Both the position numbers and the translations under genes were made by a program. From Plumapathes pennacea (taxonomy: Eukaryota > Cnidaria > Anthozoa > Antipatharia > Myriopathidae): a stretch of 64,000 bases of DNA. How positions within the stretch are numbered: the first letter of the stretch is position 1; each line of letters begins with the position of its first letter. Of the stretch, positions 50,449 through 64,000 are shown in pieces. The notes under the pieces are model-generated. The model made no database searches. It saw nothing but the letters and a program-made list of their open reading frames with translations, and was not told the DNA's origin. The stretch lies in the NCBI GenBank assembly GCA_964036295.1, contig OZ038463.1, positions 21,687,069 to 21,751,068 on the forward strand. Reading direction: 5' to 3'.

Positions 50449-53400
50449 TCATAGAGTTAACAAGCTCTTCGTCTCATCATTAATTTCAAGTAAAACAGCA
50501 GATGCTGACTGTGAACGTTTGTGTCCCTTATTTAACTTGACTGTCCGGCTTGTGGTACTTTCTAACATCTGTGATTCAATGTCCCGGCTGGTTAACTGTT
50601 TGTTTGTAGAAGGGTTTGACAAAGGCTCTGGCAATGCAGTCACAACATGGCCATTTGTCTGTGCTTCCACATCTACCTCATCACATGTTCTGTTCAATTC
50701 TTTCCTGGCACGTCGAAACACATAAGTCATTAAAACAGCACTAATGAGGAACTGGACAAACAGTATGACATAACCACCAGACTTCTGCTCCACAACATCT
50801 TCAAGAGATCGGAATGTTGAGCCCATGTATGTGTTCAGAACTTGAGTTGGCAGAAGACCAAAAGTTGAAGAAATGATGTACTTTAGAGTACTCACATTTG
50901 TGACCTGATAGAAAAAGCAAAGAGCAGAAAATTAGACAATTTTAAAGATTTAGAGAATGTCAATGTGAAGACCTTGGCTGCAACACAACCAACCCCCCTT
51001 AAGTCTTTCTTACTGACCCAATACCAAAAAGCACAACTTCCTAAACCATCTGTTACTCTACTGTATATGCCCAAGGCCTTGAAATTAACCCTTTCACTCC
51101 CAAGCTCAAAATGCAGATTTTCTGAACTTTTAAGAGTAAAATGTATGAGTAATTTAGTGAGAATTGATATAGTTTAATCAGCTTTCGCCTTAGCAAGGTA
51201 TCAAAAGCCAAGTTCTTCCTACTGCATCATGTGTTTCTGGTGAGAAACTGAAGGAGAAAATCGAAGTTGATCACTTGTGTGAGTGAAAGGATAAGGGACC
51301 CCTTTTGGGTAAACACTCCTTAGGAAGTACCCTAGCTTTATGACATGCTAAAATGCAGTTAAGGTGGCTCCATAGGGTTTTTCCCTGCACTTGCTTGTAT
51401 TTGGTTTATGACACCAAAACCGTCATATTTTCATTTTATTATATTCTTTCTTGATCAAATTTGCAGGGTAGATGTTTCGAAAGGTCTGTTGCGTATACGT
51501 CTTACTTTTGTCACTCTAGTGTGGTTACTATGGAAACAATACGTCCTTGAAATAAAGGTCTTCTACCCCATTTTCAAACTTTCTTCTCTATTTTCTGGAG
51601 TTTTCTTCAGTGAATTTTTCTGAAACTTTCAGTATGTTTAGAAATTTGTATAAGGTAAACATAACTGTGAAAAAAAGTTGGGGTTAGAGGAGCAGATTTC
51701 GAGCTAATTAGCAATTTATGTTTTTTGCAAATAAAAAAAATTCTGCTCCATAAATTTCCATTAAAATCAAATATTACAAAACCGGATATAATCTTCGTTT
51801 GCCTGCAAAATTTAAGACAGATTCACCAAAGGAAACTCGAGAAAAACTTGATATTTTACGTGCGTATTGCGCCATCAAATGCAAAATAATAACTCTACAA
51901 GATCGACAAGTGCGCATGCGTTAGCCGTAATTGTAAACACGAGGAGAAAGCGGCGATCGCACGCCAGCAAGTACAGCAAGTTTTCTTGGTGCAAAGCTAA
52001 AAAGAAACGCCATGCAATTCCTGAATTTCTGTCTTGAGAAGCTCGTACTGGATATGTCAGCCACGAATTATGCTGTGCGAACTACTGTTGGCGAAGTCTC
52101 AAACAATTTCAGGGTGATAGCTGTTCAACAACTCAATCTTTTTCAATACAAAGCCGTGAAGATGGTTCGAAAGTCGTCAGTTCAAGCCGTCGTATGCTAG
52201 TCCACTAGCTCCCAACAAGTTTGTTGGCAGTTTTTTCCCATCAAGTTCATTCATACTTATTCAGTACAGTTCGTGAATATTTAGTTTTGCGACTGCTCAC
52301 CTGAGATAATATGCCACAGACTGACATGGGATCAAACTCTGCAGGTTAGTAGGATTTGCAAAGCTTCATAACAACGCCAATAATTTCTGTCTAAGTTTTC
52401 TTACATCCAAGAATTGCTGTCAGTGTTGTGACTAGGCCGAATGCACTGGTTTGTCCATTGCAACTGATGATTGCCGAAATGACCGTTGGAGCCGCGTTTG
52501 TCACGGCTGTTCATTTCAAAGTCAAACAAAATAAAATCTGAAATGTAGAACTTCTTCATCGACGTGTGTTGCTTGTTTAGTTATTGGCCTGACAGGATGT
52601 GCAGAAACAATACTTTCAAACTAATTCAATAGAGTTATATACATTCGAAGGTAAAGTGATAAAGATCGGCGATCAAGTAAAGCCGGCGTGTACTTAGTTT
52701 GATTGAAAGGCTTGCAAGTTTGGTTTCTTCGTGACACAAAGAACTGTGCACACATCGTAAACGGTTTTTATTCCGAGTTTTTAGAATTTCCTGTTAAATT
52801 CAGATTTCCTCCAAAGAATTACAAAAGTCGGGTTTTTATTTCATTGTGATTTTGGTGCCCACGCGAAAATGTGTCTGAAAACCCTATGGAGCCACCTTAA
52901 AACAAAAATGCCCACAGAGACTGAATAGCAGTTACCCACCAATCTAAAAGTAATGCAAACACATGTCATTTCACACACAATTATGTGTAAATATTACTGT
53001 AATGTTTTCAGCTGCCTACTAACAGAGCATGCATATTCTAGACTCCATTTGCACAGAATTCACAGCACACATTTTCATTCTCTTCACCTTTTTGGTAATG
53101 TTCCACTTGAGCCTAAAAAAATCTACAATAAGCAGCAGTATGTCCCACTTCTCAGTATCAAATGTTGCACAAAATGATTTAAAACTATAAAACATGAATT
53201 TATGAATAATTATATTTAGTCTACATTCTCAAATAATTTAGAAAATAAGGTATAAAATATATTAATTTTAGCTTCATACAAGACAAGTAGATGTAGGTAT
53301 TAATTTCAAAATATGCATGTTACAAGTTATTCTCTGCCACAATGCCATTCCTGAATAAACTCTGACTACAATAAATTACATAAACAATTAGTGAACCTAA

Positions 53401-55501
53401 TAAAAACCCTAAAAACAAAAATGAATTACAAATGGGAAAATTGAAATATTACATTTCGTGAATGTACAGGCTGGTATAGCCTTTAGTGAAGCCCAAAATA
53501 ATGTAATAACCCTGCTGTACAATTTCAACATATTCACCAACAATGATATTTCTGCCATATTTCACTCATAATAAATGTACCTGTGCAGGTTCAAAGCCAT
53601 TCATGGTATTTCCTGCTTCTTGGTATTTTATCCAGAAGAATCCAAATTTTAACCACCTGTGAGGTCCGTTTTGTAATGTAAACTATTATATCTAATGGCT
53701 GAATTATATATTGTATGAGTGCCCTTCTTTCACCTTGTGTGAACATACAGACCCTGGGTTCAAAATTACTTTGTCACATATTTTGGTTGCTCTATTAAAT
53801 CTCTTAGTGCCACACATTTGTGTTGAAAATTAGCATCATCATGCAGCACTAAATTGCATAATTTTTCTCTAAGCAATTGGTTGCCCAAGGGACAACCATA
53901 GCACACCATTTGGTTGCCCCAGCATGTTTTTGGTCATCCGGGATGACTGTTTCGATCAACCTGTATCCTGTCTATGTTTCCAATACTGCAGCTGTGTTCT
54001 AATTCTAATATTTAACTAAAATAGGCTGTTGCAGAATGAGAAAACTTTAAAACACCAGTGCTTATAGTGTGTGCTTTTCTAAAATGATCCAATGTAAATA
54101 CCATACATACATGGTACAGTCGAACTCTGCTACTCTCTCAAACTCTAGGAGTATGAAAAAAAGAGTTTCGAAATACAGTAGCAAATAATAAATGACTGAA
54201 ACATATATCCACAGGGATTCAGCTTGACTTTGAAATAACAGGGATTTCGAATTATCCAAGTTCGAAATAGCGAGGTTCAACTGTACATGTATTCGAGGTA
54301 AAAATGTTTTAAGAGGAATTGGATTATTCTGCACATGATAACCCAGTCACTACTTGTACCAGCCAACAAGAAATTATCTTTCAGTGATGTTTAAATCAAA
54401 TTATATCACTGGTATTAATGATTACGTGCAGAAAACACATTTAATTCTGTAAAGCTTGTACCAGTGGTTTTATAAGTACAGTATTATTATTGAACTGAAC
54501 TTATTTGTAATGGTTATAATATTTACAGTACATACTGTATTTAAATATACTACTTCGTGTCTTAGCCCAAGATCTTTTGCAAAATACCGTATAAATTGTA
54601 CAGAGGAACACTTTGACCCTTAAGAATCGCTCAAGAATTTCACGGACTAATTTACAGAATGTCAACGCCCGTCACGACATTAATGCAAATACCTCTAGTC
54701 TGTATACATTTAGTTACAAGAAAAATTAACTGTCTATCTAAAAATATCGCTGACCCACTGCGCAATTTAGTAACGACAGTACTAACACCGAGAGAGCCCA
54801 AAGCCTTATGCAGTTGATGATGTTTTGGTGTTCGTCGGTTTAAGTATATTTGCGTGCCAAGGGTTATTGCGTGTAGATATAACCGTTCTATAACCTAAAA
54901 AACTTACCGCAAACAATCCATTCTGTAGTCCAAAAGGCACAGGGGTCAAACGTGTTAAAGCAATGACTTTGAAGCCTCTTTTGCCTTCCACAACCCGCAT
55001 AATAGCTTTGAGGCTATCAGACTCCAGTTTAGATCGAACAAAGTCGCGAAGACATCGTCTACAAACCAAAAACGCTGTGGAGAATCCAAATGTTACACAT
55101 ACCGAGACGACAACTAAGCCAACTTTAAATCCATACAAATAGCCAGCAGAAACGTTGAGAACGATGTATCCCCAAGTCATCGGAAAGGAGACGATTGTGA
55201 ACATTACTAAGAACAAGAACAGGGCTTGCCACTCGTCCAAATTTTGTAGCCATTCGAGGAGATCTTTCAAATAACGTCTACACAAGATCATAAGCACCAT
55301 TCCGAGCAAAAGAACAACCAAAGCGGTCCCTGAAATGTGAAGACAATGGGTCTGGGTCCTTTTCTTCAAAACATGATCGAATTTCGTTGATTCGCCAAGG
55401 CATTTCTCGGCCTGTGACTGAATCTGCTCCGCACATTTCTGGCCGTAATTAAAAACCATGCTAGAGCCTTTCTCCCGCGGGTCAACTGACTTCTGGGACA
55501 T
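50449..55501 (-). CDS. TMEM64: TMEM64, VTT-domain membrane protein
   Basis: Two exons on the minus strand, 55501-54908 and 50904-50449, joined in phase 0 across a 4-kb intron, give 349 residues (human about 380). The VTT (DedA/SNARE-associated) domain is clear: FTIVSFPMTWGYIVLNVSAG, YLYGFKVGLVVV, MRVVEGKRGFKVIALTRLTP then VPFGLQNGLFA across the junction, STFGLLPTQVLNTYMGSTFR and a final membrane segment YVILFVQFLISAVLMTYVF. Hydrophobic segments start near residue 56. The C-terminal tail (about 290-349) is hydrophilic and Ser/Thr-rich. Vertebrate TMEM64 is an ER-type multispanning protein linked to SERCA2 calcium signalling and Wnt/beta-catenin output. VTT proteins as a class are lipid scramblase-related, so a lipid role is possible. 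It is divergent from METTL9. Confidence 0.92.
51085..51294 (-). repeat. CCCTTTCACTCCCAA family MITE in TMEM64 intron
   Basis: TTAACCCTTTCACTCCCAAG opens the element, which contains ATCAAAAGCCAAGTTCTTCC and TTCTGGTGAGAAACTGAAGG and ends in a degenerate GAGTGAAAGGATAA. The interior is in the orientation opposite to the copies at 17725 and 30196. Confidence 0.7.
51363..52896. mobile_element. 1.53 kb TTAA-flanked inverted-repeat transposon in TMEM64 intron
   Basis: GGTGGCTCCATAGGGTTTT at the left is an exact inverted match of AAAACCCTATGGAGCCACC at the right. TTAA lies immediately outside both ends (51359-51362 and 52897-52900). TTAA targets are used by piggyBac- and Kolobok-type transposases. 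The interior has no open frame longer than about 70 codons and no transposase motif, so this copy depends on another element for movement. The clean ends suggest a comparatively young insertion. Confidence 0.8.
54115..54285. repeat. TA-ended MITE, mariner/pogo-like ends
   Basis: TACAGTCGAACTCTGCTA at the left and TAGCGAGGTTCAACTGTA at the right are imperfect inverted ends with internal pairing (GAGTTTCGAAATA and TTTCGAATTATCC). TA at both outer edges and the CAGT-GAAC-type ends are what I expect of Tigger/pogo-derived MITEs; the family is inference. Confidence 0.6.
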
Positions 55502-55792
55502 TCTGCAATAGTGGCAGTATCATGTCGTAACCTTCAAGCAACGATATTGCCCGGCAGGAGATGTAGAACTAGTTAACTCGTGACATTCCCGTAATCAATC
55601 CATTTACCGCCCGCCTTTGCCTTGTCAGTTGAGCAAATCATGAACATACAGTAGCTGGTCAGCGGCGCAGTCCTTATATTTTTCTTACACAACGTATCTG
55701 TGGCAACCAAAAGACACGTCGAAAGTCTGGCAGAATTGTGCGCAAAATGGAGCACGGGAGAGCCTGTCGCAGAACCCTTACTTGACGTTTAC
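55502..55792. promoter_or_regulatory. Bidirectional promoter region TMEM64 / METTL9
   Basis: 291 bp separate the TMEM64 start from the METTL9 start on opposite strands. A short out-of-frame ATGGAGCACGGG at 55747 opens 12 codons and would act as an upstream ORF if included in the METTL9 leader. No TATA box is evident. Confidence 0.55.
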
Positions 55793-62832
<7,040 letters not shown>

Positions 62833-63656
62833 CCCCCCAGCATGCCCTAAACTCAGGGCATGACATGTCACAATTGCATGTTCTCATGCTGGAGGTTGTT
62901 CATCACCCATATAAAGTGACTAAAAACCAACATTGTCATTATGAGTGTCAAAGATACTTGGTAAGCACTTCTGGCCTGGATGATGAACAATGGAAATCCA
63001 GAATTTGGCATCCTGGACCTTGAATGAACTTCTTACATACTGTAGGATTACTATCCAAGCTGAAGCTCTTTAGACAATAACACTAGAGCTGCCAAGGATT
63101 TTGTAAGGTCTAACATTTTACAGGATTTGTAATCAAGATAGAACAGTTTAGCTGGGGGTAATATGTAAAATTATTTAAATTGTTTTTGGAATTTGTATTT
63201 TTAAACATTTAAAAGTCTTACAAAATTAATGAAATTATGATAATGGTGATGATGATGATGATGGTTATGGTACTGGTAAAACTGCATACTTTTACGAGTA
63301 ATGCAGTAATTTTGGCAAGCCCCTTCAGCAAGCCAAAATACAAACAAGAAGTTATGTTTTTAACAAGTTATTTTATTATTAATCCAACTCCCTTAGTAAA
63401 GTGCAAACACAGCATTTGAACTTGTCAAACAAGTTTTCCCTTGGAAATGTACAACGCCATATGGCTGTACATTTTTTTTTTTACTGACAGAGGTTATTTG
63501 TAACCCTACTGTGGGTACCAGGAGGCTCTTTTTCGTCTCTGGCGTGTCAATGAACACCGAGCTCAATGACCAGTGAGTTAATGATATGTGTGTATTCTAC
63601 TTATCAGAAAAATCATGCAGATTCCACTTTGAAGCATGTTCAATTGACAGTAGCTT
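62833..63656. other. Convergent intergenic region METTL9 / SLC3-like
   Basis: 3' flanks of two converging genes. It contains a short (ATG)n-type run at 63239-63270 and a poly-T tract at 63471-63483. No gene or element end recognised. Confidence 0.45.
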
Positions 63657-64000
63657 CTAGTACAAGCTGATAACCAAAGCTTGGCCAACATTAAGATGCA
63701 GGTCATTCAATGCTACCTTGTTTCCCACTGCCTTCATCTCACTATCTACAACAACTTCACCTGCACCCTTCAAAGCACCAATACTCCCTTTCCAGATTTT
63801 CCTCCCAAAGTTGATAACAATAAGATACTGGGAAGACCTTTCAAATCGTGTGTAGGCTAAAAGAGCAGCATCAAAATAGACAACCTTGAAGTTCAAACCC
63901 TTAAATGCAGACAATGTTGATCTCAACAGTACAAGCTCTCGGTAGAGGTTCAGTATTGACAGGGGGTCTTTTTTCTGATCTTGCACATTCACAATATGGC
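63657..64000 (-). CDS. SLC3A1/maltase-like protein, C-terminal fragment (runs off window)
   Basis: The minus strand is open from the window edge to a stop at 63657 and gives the last 114 or so residues: HIVNVQDQKKDPLSILNLYR, ELVLLRSTLSAFKG, LLAYTRFERSSQYLIVINFG and a closing ALVISLY. NV..Q...P.S.LNLYR.L..LR followed by a beta-rich tail with YLIV(I/L)NFG is the C-terminal end of GH13 alpha-glucosidase/maltase proteins and of the rBAT (SLC3A1) heavy chain of amino-acid transporters. The catalytic barrel lies beyond the window, so I cannot tell a sugar hydrolase from a transporter subunit. There is no intron in the visible part. It converges with METTL9. Confidence 0.8.
   Translation of the reverse strand, partial: HIVNVQDQKKDPLSILNLYRELVLLRSTLSAFKGLNFKVVYFDAALLAYTRFERSSQYLIVINFGRKIWKGSIGALKGAGEVVVDSEMKAVGNKVALNDLHLNVGQALVISLY

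Noticed and set aside
55747-55782. ATGGAGCACGGG as the METTL9 start
   Set aside because: The frame stops after 12 codons. The ATG at 55793 gives a hydrophobic leader and a phase-1 donor that fits the phase of the next exon.

Overview
The window is animal nuclear DNA. It has spliced protein genes with GT-AG introns, single-exon genes, short interspersed inverted-repeat elements and many minisatellites. The gene content (BBS10, a DEF8-type RUN/C1/RH protein, CFAP90, MPHOSPH6, TMEM64, METTL9, an SLC3/maltase-like gene) is conserved in metazoans. The intronless giant TPR-CHAT gene and its broken relative resemble a family I know to be expanded in corals and other cnidarians. My best guess is an anthozoan cnidarian, probably a stony coral; that taxon call is inference.

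Layout. Positions 1-21,455 are gene-poor and repeat-rich. They hold a 1.6 kb foldback element containing a decayed Penelope-like reverse transcriptase piece, a nest of palindromic repeats, copies of a ~1 kb dispersed repeat, and the only large gene of this half: a 1406-residue TPR-CHAT protein (7972-12192, minus) made of about 23 nearly identical 40-residue repeats. Both CHAT catalytic residues appear substituted. A frameshifted CHAT fragment at 19746-20500 keeps the usual His and Cys motifs.

Positions 21,456-64,000 are a compact block of conserved genes arranged as three successive head-to-head pairs. These are BBS10(-)/RUN-DEF8(+), 318 bp between start codons; CFAP90(-)/MPHOSPH6(+), 204 bp; and TMEM64(-)/METTL9(+), 291 bp. 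A minus-strand SLC3/maltase-like gene runs off the right edge. I assembled the spliced genes by hand from homology, splice sites and codon phase. All exon phases close and give complete reading frames: 1026 aa for RUN-DEF8, 168 aa for CFAP90, 164 aa for MPHOSPH6, 349 aa for TMEM64 and 327 aa for METTL9.

The most unusual signals are these. (1) A RUN domain is spliced in frame onto a DEF8-type C1/RH protein through a long Ser-rich exon. (2) The TPR-CHAT protein looks like a pseudoprotease on a homogenised mosaic TPR array. (3) Two introns carry tandem arrays that reiterate splice-site sequences: a 41-bp array in RUN-DEF8 that begins at a real exon/intron junction and repeats a CAG/GTTAGA donor, and a 2.5 kb array in METTL9 made of TTTTCAG acceptor-like units. 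(4) An in-frame 39-bp minisatellite has expanded inside BBS10.

Functionally, BBS10 and CFAP90 are ciliary. DEF8/PLEKHM-type proteins act in endolysosome positioning and autophagy. MPHOSPH6 is an exosome cofactor, TMEM64 an ER VTT-domain membrane protein and METTL9 a histidine N-methyltransferase. I see no pathway that unites them; shared divergent promoters are the only evident link.
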